Of a stretch of 13,717 nucleotides of DNA, positions 1 through 5,643 are shown piece after piece. The notes under the pieces were generated by a model. It searched no databases. It was not told the DNA's origin and saw nothing but the letters and a program-made list of their open reading frames with translations. The DNA is from Clostridia bacterium (lineage in GTDB: Bacteria; Bacillota; Clostridia; Oscillospirales; Oscillospiraceae): NCBI GenBank assembly GCA_021153265.1, contig JAGKTU010000059.1:1-13717 (forward strand). Reading direction: 5' to 3'. Position 1 is the stretch's first letter. Every line of letters begins with the position of its first letter. Both the position numbers and the translations under genes were made by a program.

Positions 1-441
1 GAACTCGGTCATGGGCATCAGCAGGGCGTTGCCGCCGCCGGCTGCGGTACCCTTAACGTTCATGGTGGGGCCGCCGGAGGGCTGACGCAGAGCGCCGCCG
101 GCGTTCTTGCCGATGTAGCCCAGACCCTCGATCAGGCCCAGGGAAACGGTGGACTTACCTTCGCCGAAGGGGGTGGGGGTAACAGCGGTAACCTCGATGA
201 ACTTGCCGTCGGGCTTGTCCTTCAGACGGTTCATGACCTTGATGAAGTCGATCTTGGGAGTCTTGCCGTAGGGGATGATCTCCTCGGGCAGCAGGCCCAG
301 CTTCTCGCGGAAGTAGTCCACGGAGGGCAGGGTCTTCTCTGCCTCCTCAGCGATCTGCCAGTCCTTGTAGATGGTGGGATCCAGGGTCACACGACCGGTG
401 GTCTCATCTACGTACTTGCCATCAACGAAATTGATTGCCAT
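1..441 (-). CDS. fhs: Formate-tetrahydrofolate ligase, N-terminal part (cut by window edge)
   Basis: Only the first 147 codons lie in the window; the gene runs off the left edge. The enzyme joins formate to tetrahydrofolate with ATP, giving 10-formyl-THF for purine synthesis and one-carbon transfer in the cytosol. The identification rests on the P-loop TPTPFGEGKST at residues 88-98, the RQPSGGPT segment near 119-126, and KGTAAGGGNALLMPM near 130-144, which line up with the same blocks of the FTHFS family. The usual bacterial version of the last two blocks reads roughly REPSLGP and KGGAAGGGYAQVVPM, so this is a divergent member. The start is the ATG at 441-439, preceded on the minus strand by AGGAGGA about 8 bases away. 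It follows the trigger-factor-like gene by 79 bases with no T-run terminator between them, so the two are probably co-transcribed from the ZTP-riboswitch promoter. The substrate assignment is by family only. Confidence 0.92.
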   Translation of the reverse strand, partial: MAINFVDGKYVDETTGRVTLDPTIYKDWQIAEEAEKTLPSVDYFREKLGLLPEEIIPYGKTPKIDFIKVMNRLKDKPDGKFIEVTAVTPTPFGEGKSTVSLGLIEGLGYIGKNAGGALRQPSGGPTMNVKGTAAGGGNALLMPMTEF

Positions 442-485
442 AGTATGTTTTCCTCCTAAAAATAGTTTGGTGTACGAAAGTATAT

Positions 486-510
486 CAACGCCTGCAATAG
501 CAGGTTGTTG
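486..510 (-). other. Stem-loop between the tig-like gene and fhs
   Basis: On the minus strand CCTGC-TATT-GCAGG forms a 5-bp stem with a 4-base loop, extended by a CAAC/GTTG helix across a small internal loop. No run of T follows, so it is not a convincing terminator. It could stabilise or process the transcript between the two genes, or be chance. Confidence 0.35.
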
Positions 511-520
511 AAGAAATGAA

Positions 521-1465
521 TCAGCCCTCAGTGACGTGGGCGTTTTCCCGGATGAGCTGCATGACCTTGCTGGTCAGCACACTGCGGACAACAGCTGCCT
601 TGAATTCGGCGTCGTAGTGGGGCTTCAGCTCTTCCAGAGTCATGTGGTTCTGACGGGCGATGAGGGCCAAGGCTTCACCGATATCGGTTTCGGTTGCTTC
701 CAGATTCTCCAGCTCCACGATGGTCTCGATGGCGGCCTGACCGCGGATGGAAGCGATCGCGTTGGGTCTGGCATCCCGGCGCAGGTCTTCCTCAGTGGTG
801 TTCATAAACTGGCAATACATCTCCATGCTCAGACCCTGCTGGGCAAGCTGTGCCCGGAGGTTCTGCATCTGTTCGTCCAGTTCGGCATCAATTTGGGAAT
901 CGCTGGGGGTGAACTCCAGCGTTTCAGCAGCCTGGCGGAGAAGTCGATCCTGCAGATCCATTTCGCCGCGCTCATCGGAATATGCCTGCAGGCTCTGGGT
1001 CAGAACCTGGCGCATCTGCTCTAAATTCTCGCAGCCGCCCACTTCCTTGGCGAAGATATCGTCCAGATCGTAGCTGGTCTTCACGCGGATCTCGTGGATG
1101 GTGCAGTGGAATTCGGCCTCTTTGCCGGCCAGATTCTCGGCGTGATAGGACTCGGGGAAGGTGACCTTCACAATGACCTTTTCCTCGGGGACTTTGTCAA
1201 CAAGCTGCTCCTCGAAGCCGGGGATGAACATGCCACTGCCCAGAACCAGGGTCTGGGAATTGGCAGTGCCGCCGGCGAACTGCTCGCCGTCACAGAAACC
1301 GGCGTAATCCAGAACCACTTCATCGCCCAGCTGGGTGGCGCGGTCCTTGATCACAGCAATTCGGGGGGTCTGCTGCAGCAGGCGCTGCAGGTTGCGATCT
1401 ACCTCTTCGTCGGTGACAATGTGGCGGTCTAACTTGGCCGAGAGGCCACGGTAAACAAAACTCAT
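521..1465 (-). CDS. Trigger-factor-like chaperone/PPIase lacking the ribosome-binding domain
   Basis: A 314-residue protein. Residues about 40-130 form an FKBP-type peptidyl-prolyl isomerase domain of the trigger-factor kind: GDEVVLDYAGFCDG, FAGG, LGSGMFIPGFEEQL, FPESYHAENLAGKEAEF. Residues about 130-305 are helical and resemble the trigger factor C-terminal chaperone domain (SurA-like arms). Full trigger factor is about 430 residues and begins with a ribosome-docking domain of about 110 residues carrying a GFRxGxxP loop; here the protein starts only at the linker just before the PPIase domain. The ATG at 1465 has AAGGAGAG a few bases upstream and directly follows the leader terminator, so the missing domain is not lost to a frameshift. 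There is no signal peptide or lipobox, so it is predicted cytosolic. It is the first gene after a ZTP riboswitch and precedes fhs. The family call is firm; its role is unknown, and a folding helper for a folate or purine enzyme is only an inference. Confidence 0.88.
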   Translation of the reverse strand: MSFVYRGLSAKLDRHIVTDEEVDRNLQRLLQQTPRIAVIKDRATQLGDEVVLDYAGFCDGEQFAGGTANSQTLVLGSGMFIPGFEEQLVDKVPEEKVIVKVTFPESYHAENLAGKEAEFHCTIHEIRVKTSYDLDDIFAKEVGGCENLEQMRQVLTQSLQAYSDERGEMDLQDRLLRQAAETLEFTPSDSQIDAELDEQMQNLRAQLAQQGLSMEMYCQFMNTTEEDLRRDARPNAIASIRGQAAIETIVELENLEATETDIGEALALIARQNHMTLEELKPHYDAEFKAAVVRSVLTSKVMQLIRENAHVTEG

Positions 1466-1480
1466 AATCTCTCCTTAAAA

Positions 1481-1519
1481 AAACAAAAAAGGACAATCCA
1501 GCACACTGCTGAATTGCCC
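1481..1519 (-). terminator. Riboswitch-controlled intrinsic terminator in the tig-like/fhs leader
   Basis: On the minus strand GGGCAATTCAGCA (1519-1507) pairs with TGCTGGATTGTCC (1503-1491) across a GTG loop. This gives 13 continuous pairs, two of them G-U, followed at once by TTTTTTGTTTTTTT. The same stem read on the plus strand would have two A-C mismatches, so the hairpin is built for the minus-strand transcript. It ends only a few bases before the ribosome binding site of the trigger-factor-like gene, so it must be a regulated attenuator. Its 5' arm starts inside the GGGCA end of the ZTP aptamer, so the two folds exclude each other. Confidence 0.93.
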
Positions 1520-1596
1520 AGACGGTCGGCATAAATAACACAAACACATACATTCCCCCGCGGTGACCCGCGCAATCCGTCAGTCATGTATCGATA
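1515..1596 (-). promoter_or_regulatory. ZTP (pfl motif) riboswitch aptamer
   Basis: The minus-strand leader shows all parts of the pfl/ZTP fold. P1 pairs AUACAU (1591-1586) with AUGUAU (1553-1548). The conserved GACUGACGG lies at 1585-1577. P2 is CGCGG-GUCA-CCGCG (1572-1559), followed by GGGGGAA. The terminal hairpin has UGCC (1531-1528) pairing with GGCA (1518-1515). Its loop carries CCGUC (1525-1521), which pairs with GACGG (1581-1577) as a pseudoknot, and the 3' end is the diagnostic CCGUCUGGGCA. Compared with the Fusobacterium ulcerans aptamer as I recall it (GGCG with CGCC), the pseudoknot bases have changed on both sides but still pair. ZTP riboswitches sense ZTP/ZMP, the purine intermediates that rise when 10-formyl-THF is scarce. 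Location upstream of fhs is classic. Ligand binding should hold GGGCA in the aptamer, block the terminator and turn the operon on. Confidence 0.93.
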
Positions 1597-1601
1597 GTTG
1601 A

Positions 1602-1630
1602 ATGATATAGCAAAAAAACGGTTTTGTCAA
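1602..1630 (-). promoter_or_regulatory. Promoter of the ZTP-riboswitch / tig-like / fhs operon
   Basis: On the minus strand TTGACA (1630-1625), a 17-base spacer and TATCAT (1607-1602) form a strong housekeeping sigma promoter. The start site is predicted near 1595, right at the 5' edge of the riboswitch aptamer, so the transcript begins with the sensor. Confidence 0.88.
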
Positions 1631-1677
1631 GTGAAAAAAAGAAAAATCAGTAAGAATTGCCTGTAGATTTGCTCAGG

Positions 1678-1706
1678 TTGACACCTGTGCAGGAATGGAG
1701 TACAAT
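1678..1706 (+). promoter_or_regulatory. Promoter of the O-antigen ligase-like gene
   Basis: TTGACA (1678-1683), a 17-base spacer and TACAAT (1701-1706). The predicted start is near 1713, downstream of the ATG at 1695, which shows that this upstream ATG is not the true start codon. The -35 box lies 47 bases from that of the divergent riboswitch promoter. Confidence 0.85.
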
Positions 1707-1781
1707 ATATATGCCGGTGGGGAGCTTGCCGGAGAATTTTCAGAAAGAGCGCCTCATCGGGGCGATTTGGGTGAAATAGAT

Positions 1782-3224
1782 ATGTCTGAAAGAAATGAGG
1801 GTGGCCTGCGCGCGCTGAGGCAGCATCCGCTGGTTGCAAGGATCAATGCCTGGATGACCACACCGCTGTATGTCATGACCATCATGCTGCTGGCGGTTAT
1901 TGGATATGTATGCTCGGTGGAAATTGCGGTCTACACGGTTTACATGTTTATCGGCTTGTATCTGAGTCTGCTTGGTGAAGACTATCTGCCGGTGATGCCG
2001 ATGGTGTTTGCCTGCTATATCATCCCTTCTGCGAAGAACAATCCCGGCATGTCCGAAGGATCGATTTTTTACCCCGAAAACGGCGGCGTGTTCATTCTTA
2101 CCATCGCTGCGCTGTTTGCCATCAGTATCCTTGCGCGTCTGTGTACGGATCGGGAACTGGGAGGGATTCGATTCCTGAAATCCCAGCGAAAGCTGCTTCC
2201 GGGTTTGCTGGCGGTGGGTGCTGCATATTTGCTGGCAGGTACCGGAAGCGGCCACTATTTTGACAAGGGACTGCAAAACCTGCTTTTTGGCGGTATCCAG
2301 TTTGTGGCACTGGCTTTTGTTTATTGGTTTTTTGCCGGCGCGGTGCGCTGGGAGCGTGTTCGCACGGATTACTTTGTGTGGATGGGTTTTGGATATGGAC
2401 TGGTGATCCTGTGTGAGATCCTCCATATCTATCTGACCGGAAATTTGGTGCGTCCTGATGGTGTTATCGAGATCGGCAAGATCAGCTCCGGCTGGGGAAA
2501 TGCCAACAATATCGGAGCCATGATCGCCATGACGGTTCCGTTTGCGTTTTATCTGTCCTGCCGGGAAAAGCATGGCTGGATCTACAATTTCTGCGCCAGT
2601 ATGCTGCTGGTGGGCGTTGTGCTGACATCTTCCCGGACGGCTATTCTGGGGGCAGGATTTGCCTACGGATGTGCATTTTTGATGTCGGTGCGCCGTTCGC
2701 GCCTAGATGGCAACCGGGGCAATCTGATTGCCCATGCGCTGACGGTTCTTGCTGTGATCGCGGTTATTGTGGTCTTCTGGGACAAGCTGCTGCGGCTGTT
2801 CACCATTATGATCGACAAGGGCTTTGACTCTTCCCGGAGAGACACTCTCTATGTGGCCGGAATCAAACAGTGGCTGAAATACCCGATTTTCGGCGGCACC
2901 TTCTATCCGATTGATTATAGACCGGAGGAATGGTCCGAGGTGGCAGCGTTTACCGCGTTTTTCCCGCCCCGGTGGCACAATACTCTGGTACAGCTTGCGG
3001 CCTGCTGCGGCACGGTTGGCCTGGCAGCCTATGGCTGGCACAGATTCCAGACGATCCGTCTGTGGTGGGGGAGAAAAGATCAATCCCATGTGGTATGTAT
3101 TGGTCTTTCCGTGTTGTCGCTGCTGCTGATGAGTCTGCTGGACTGCCATATGTATAACATTGGCCCGGCACTGTTTTACTCCATGGCTCTGGCCTTTTTG
3201 GAGAAATGTCCCGATACCAAATAA
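1782..3224 (+). CDS. O-antigen ligase/polymerase-family (Wzy_C) membrane protein
   Basis: A 480-residue polytopic membrane protein with about 10-12 hydrophobic segments. Family marks are GWGNANNIG at 237-245 before a membrane helix, SSRTAILG at 283-290 after the next helix, and WHNTLVQLAA at 398-407, whose His-Asn pair matches the conserved 'HN' of the WaaL/Wzy periplasmic loop. Such proteins move undecaprenyl-linked glycans onto an acceptor or polymerise them at the outer face of the membrane. In a Gram-positive cell the target would be a surface polysaccharide or glycoprotein, but no glycosyltransferases are nearby, so the substrate is unknown. The reading frame is open back to 1695, but the promoter at 1678-1706 covers that ATG. 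The ATG at 1782 is chosen instead; its ribosome binding site (GGGTGA, 1769-1774) is weak. The gene is monocistronic with its own terminator. Confidence 0.8.
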   Translation: MSERNEGGLRALRQHPLVARINAWMTTPLYVMTIMLLAVIGYVCSVEIAVYTVYMFIGLYLSLLGEDYLPVMPMVFACYIIPSAKNNPGMSEGSIFYPENGGVFILTIAALFAISILARLCTDRELGGIRFLKSQRKLLPGLLAVGAAYLLAGTGSGHYFDKGLQNLLFGGIQFVALAFVYWFFAGAVRWERVRTDYFVWMGFGYGLVILCEILHIYLTGNLVRPDGVIEIGKISSGWGNANNIGAMIAMTVPFAFYLSCREKHGWIYNFCASMLLVGVVLTSSRTAILGAGFAYGCAFLMSVRRSRLDGNRGNLIAHALTVLAVIAVIVVFWDKLLRLFTIMIDKGFDSSRRDTLYVAGIKQWLKYPIFGGTFYPIDYRPEEWSEVAAFTAFFPPRWHNTLVQLAACCGTVGLAAYGWHRFQTIRLWWGRKDQSHVVCIGLSVLSLLLMSLLDCHMYNIGPALFYSMALAFLEKCPDTK

Positions 3225-3225
3225 G

Positions 3226-3258
3226 GAAACCGCCGGAGATCTTTCCGGCGGTTTCTTT
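3226..3258 (+). terminator. Terminator of the O-antigen ligase-like gene
   Basis: GAAACCGCCGGA (3226-3237) pairs perfectly with TCCGGCGGTTTC (3244-3255) around a 6-base loop, a 12-bp GC-rich stem directly after the stop codon. The T-run that follows is short (TTT). Confidence 0.85.
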
Positions 3259-3348
3259 GCGTGGCGGACAAATGTCGGCAGACTGCACAGAACCACTAGA
3301 TAAATATACGTGGAAATGGTCGAAAAGAGAGAAGAAAAAATGCCCATA

Positions 3349-3377
3349 TTGACAGTTTCTAAGAAAAAAAGTATACT
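3349..3377 (+). promoter_or_regulatory. glyA promoter
   Basis: TTGACA (3349-3354), a 17-base spacer and TATACT (3372-3377). The leader is about 45 bases and includes a small GTATC-AAAA-GATAC hairpin (3394-3407) just before the ribosome binding site. There is no room for a riboswitch after this start. The preceding bases 3259-3348 hold nothing recognisable. Confidence 0.88.
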
Positions 3378-3428
3378 ATTGCAGTACTATTTCGTATCAA
3401 AAGATACAAAAAAGAGGAGCTGTCAATT

Positions 3429-4682
3429 ATGTACGGAAAACCTTTGGACTCTATCGGATTCGTGTCCAACTATGACCCCGAAGTTGCATCTATGATGAAC
3501 CGTGAGCTGGGTCGTCAGGAGCACGGTCTGGAGCTGATCGCATCTGAAAATTTCGCATCCCCCGCAGTGATCGCTGCTATGGGATCTGTTCTTACCAATA
3601 AGTATGCCGAGGGTCTGCCCGGTAAGCGTTATTACGGTGGCTGTGATTTTGTCGACGAGCTGGAAACCTTGTGTATCGAGCGCGCTAAGACCCTGTTCGG
3701 TGCGGAATTTGCCAACGTCCAGCCTCATTCCGGCGCACAGGCCAATATGGCTGTGCAGCTGGCTCTGCTGCAGCCCGGCGACACTATGATGGGCATGAGC
3801 CTTGCCAACGGCGGTCACCTGTCCCACGGCAGCCCTGCCAATATGTCCGGCAAGTACTACAATGTAGTGTCCTATGACGTTAATCATGAGACCGGCCGTA
3901 TCGATTATGACCAGATTCGCGACATGGCCAAGGCCTGCGAGCCCAAGCTGATCATCGCCGGTGCTTCCGCATATCCCCGAGCCATCGACTTCAGCATCTT
4001 TGCCGATATCGCCCATGAGGTGGGTGCTGTTCTGATGGTAGATATGGCCCACATTGCCGGCCTGGTCGCCGGCGGTGCGCACCAGAGCCCTGTTCCCTAT
4101 GCTGACATCGTCACCACCACGACCCACAAAACCCTCCGCGGTCCTCGCGGCGGCCTGATCCTGGCCAAGGCTGAGTATGCCAAGAAGCTGAACTCCGCCG
4201 TGTTCCCCGGCACCCAGGGTGGTCCGCTGGAGCATGTGATCGCTGCCAAGGCTGTGTGTCTGAAGGAGGCTATGCAGCCCGAATTCAAGACCTATGCCTA
4301 TAATGTGGTTAAGAACGCCAAGGTGCTGGCTTCCACTCTGCTGGAGGAGGGCTTCGATCTGGTCACCGGCGGCACCGATAACCACCTGATGCTGGCTGAT
4401 CTGCGCCCCATGAACATCACCGGTAAGGAGCTGCAGACCCGCTGCGACGCCAACCACATTACCCTGAACAAGAATGCCATCCCCAATGACCCCCAGAAGC
4501 CTGCAGTCACCAGCGGTGTCCGCATCGGTACGGCTGCTGTCACTACCCGCGGCTTGGGCGAAGAGGAGATGAAGAAGATCGGCCACTGCATCGCGCTGAC
4601 CGCCAAGGATTTCGAGGGTACTCAGGCTGAGGTCCATGCCACTGTGGCAGAGATCTGCGAAAAGTTCCCCCTGTACCGCTAA
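3429..4682 (+). CDS. glyA: Serine hydroxymethyltransferase
   Basis: A 417-residue fold-type I PLP enzyme that converts serine and THF to glycine and 5,10-methylene-THF, the main entry of one-carbon units, in the cytosol. Landmarks: LELIASENFASPAV near 34-47, the Y-x-E-G-x-P-G-x-R-Y-Y-G-G block near 58-71, HSGAQAN near 99-105, VDMAHIAGLVAGG near 204-216, and TTTTHKTLRGPRGG near 229-242, where K234 should form the Schiff base with PLP. The length is typical of bacterial SHMT. The ATG has GAGGAG about 8 bases upstream and its own strong promoter. It is a single-gene unit closed by a terminator shared with the convergent peptidase gene. Codon use is strongly biased, consistent with high expression. 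It lies in the same folate neighbourhood as fhs but is not under the riboswitch. Confidence 0.98.
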   Translation: MYGKPLDSIGFVSNYDPEVASMMNRELGRQEHGLELIASENFASPAVIAAMGSVLTNKYAEGLPGKRYYGGCDFVDELETLCIERAKTLFGAEFANVQPHSGAQANMAVQLALLQPGDTMMGMSLANGGHLSHGSPANMSGKYYNVVSYDVNHETGRIDYDQIRDMAKACEPKLIIAGASAYPRAIDFSIFADIAHEVGAVLMVDMAHIAGLVAGGAHQSPVPYADIVTTTTHKTLRGPRGGLILAKAEYAKKLNSAVFPGTQGGPLEHVIAAKAVCLKEAMQPEFKTYAYNVVKNAKVLASTLLEEGFDLVTGGTDNHLMLADLRPMNITGKELQTRCDANHITLNKNAIPNDPQKPAVTSGVRIGTAAVTTRGLGEEEMKKIGHCIALTAKDFEGTQAEVHATVAEICEKFPLYR

Positions 4683-4689
4683 ACACATC

Positions 4690-4725
4690 AAAACTCCCGA
4701 ATGCCAAGGCATTCGGGAGTTTTTT
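4690..4725. terminator. Bidirectional terminator between glyA and the S51 peptidase gene
   Basis: AAAACTCCCGAATGCC and GGCATTCGGGAGTTTT form a stem of about 15 bp, followed by T on the plus strand; A residues on the left give a T-run on the minus strand. It serves both convergent genes and touches the TAA of the minus-strand gene. Confidence 0.93.
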
Positions 4726-5458
4726 ATAGCATTTCCGGAAACGGAAGCATTTCATTATCTTCTGTCAGCAATTCCAAAATACCGTTTCGCAGACGGTATG
4801 CCCTGCCGCACAAAAGTGTATGCTCGTCGTGGATATAGAAGTAGCTGCCGTCGGGCAGTGCATAGAAAGTGTGCGCATAGCTGTCATAATAGGTGATGTC
4901 CTCATACAGCCGCTGTCCATCCAGAATCATGTGCCTTTCTTTTTGATAATGGGGCAGGATCCGCAGCTTTGTCAACCCCAGACCGGGCAAAAAACGGTGG
5001 TAATCCGGGTCCAGCGACTCACCCGGAACTTCCGGCTGGGCGTAGACCAAGGCAGCGCAGTTCATGGAACCCGCACTGATGCCGAGAATGACACCGGGAT
5101 ATTCCTCCAACAGTTCCTGCAGCCGAATATCCTGAAAAAAGCGGTTTTGCGTGGGAACATGGCCACCTGCGAGTATGATCAGGTCGCTTTGCTCGATCAA
5201 TTCAGCAGCATTTGCGCTATTTTGCCCATCCAGAATCCGATAGTCGGAGAAGGGCATCCCGGCTTCGGCAAAGGCGAGGAACATATGAGAGCCAAATTCA
5301 CAGGTACGGGGACGATCCTCGGGACTGGAGGCAATAAACAAACACCGGGGATTTTGCGGCAGGTCGGCCTTCAACCGCTGTACAAAGCCGTTGGCGGGGT
5401 TTAAAATGGCGCGGTCAGCACCGTCGATACAGGGACTGCTGGTCAGATAGAGGATCAT
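4724..5458 (-). CDS. Peptidase S51 (PepE/cyanophycinase-like) family protein
   Basis: A 244-residue protein of the class-I glutamine-amidotransferase fold. The nucleophile elbow is GISAGSM at 126-132 with Ser128 as the expected catalytic serine. LILAGGH near 94-100 matches the GG-N/H-T turn of the family, and PHYQKERH near 169-176 holds the likely catalytic His170. Family members hydrolyse N-terminal Asp-X dipeptides (PepE, about 229 residues) or cyanophycin-type peptides; the substrate here cannot be told. There is no signal peptide, so it is predicted cytosolic. The frame is open upstream to 5524, but TATAAT lies at 5487-5492, so the ATG at 5458 with AAGGAGATATCCCC just before it is the true start. 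It is transcribed alone, divergent from the AI-2E-family gene and convergent with glyA. Confidence 0.85.
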   Translation of the reverse strand: MILYLTSSPCIDGADRAILNPANGFVQRLKADLPQNPRCLFIASSPEDRPRTCEFGSHMFLAFAEAGMPFSDYRILDGQNSANAAELIEQSDLIILAGGHVPTQNRFFQDIRLQELLEEYPGVILGISAGSMNCAALVYAQPEVPGESLDPDYHRFLPGLGLTKLRILPHYQKERHMILDGQRLYEDITYYDSYAHTFYALPDGSYFYIHDEHTLLCGRAYRLRNGILELLTEDNEMLPFPEML

Positions 5459-5486
5459 GGGGATATCTCCTTGGCGATTTTTTGCC

Positions 5487-5515
5487 ATTATAACCCAAAG
5501 AAGGCCGGATTGCAA
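5487..5515 (-). promoter_or_regulatory. Promoter of the S51 peptidase gene
   Basis: On the minus strand TTGCAA (5515-5510), a 17-base spacer and a perfect TATAAT (5492-5487). The predicted start is near 5480, giving a leader of about 20 bases with a good ribosome binding site. Confidence 0.85.
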
Positions 5516-5581
5516 GGAGGGCATTTGGCTTTGCTGAGAAATGAATAAGCTGTAAATTTTGTGAAAAATCAGCCTTAAGGG

Positions 5582-5610
5582 TTGTAAACAGGAGAGGGCT
5601 GTAATATAAT
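5582..5610 (+). promoter_or_regulatory. Promoter of the AI-2E-family gene
   Basis: TTGTAA (5582-5587), a 17-base spacer and a perfect TATAAT (5605-5610). It is divergent from the peptidase promoter, with 66 bases between the two -35 boxes and no obvious operator. Confidence 0.82.
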
Positions 5611-5643
5611 TGCAACATCTTGCGAAAAAAGGGGGGCTTCCCC

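Noticed and set aside
486..510. Terminator between the tig-like gene and fhs
   Set aside because: The hairpin has only a 5-bp core and no T-run follows on the minus strand.
1695..1781. Upstream in-frame ATG that would add 29 residues to the O-antigen ligase-like protein
   Set aside because: The TTGACA/TACAAT promoter covers it and the extra residues look nothing like the hydrophobic family N-terminus.
3355..3428. Possible riboswitch (glycine, SAM or THF) in the glyA leader
   Set aside because: The leader after the predicted start is only about 45 bases and contains a single 5-bp hairpin, too short for these aptamers.
3423..4712. 429-codon open frame on the minus strand opposite glyA
   Set aside because: It is a shadow of the highly biased glyA codons; it has no ribosome binding site and its peptide is low-complexity Gly/His/Gln-rich.
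5459..5524. Longer N-terminus for the S51 peptidase (22 extra residues)
   Set aside because: The segment contains the promoter -10 box; the internal ATG at 5458 has an excellent ribosome binding site and starts directly with the first beta strand.
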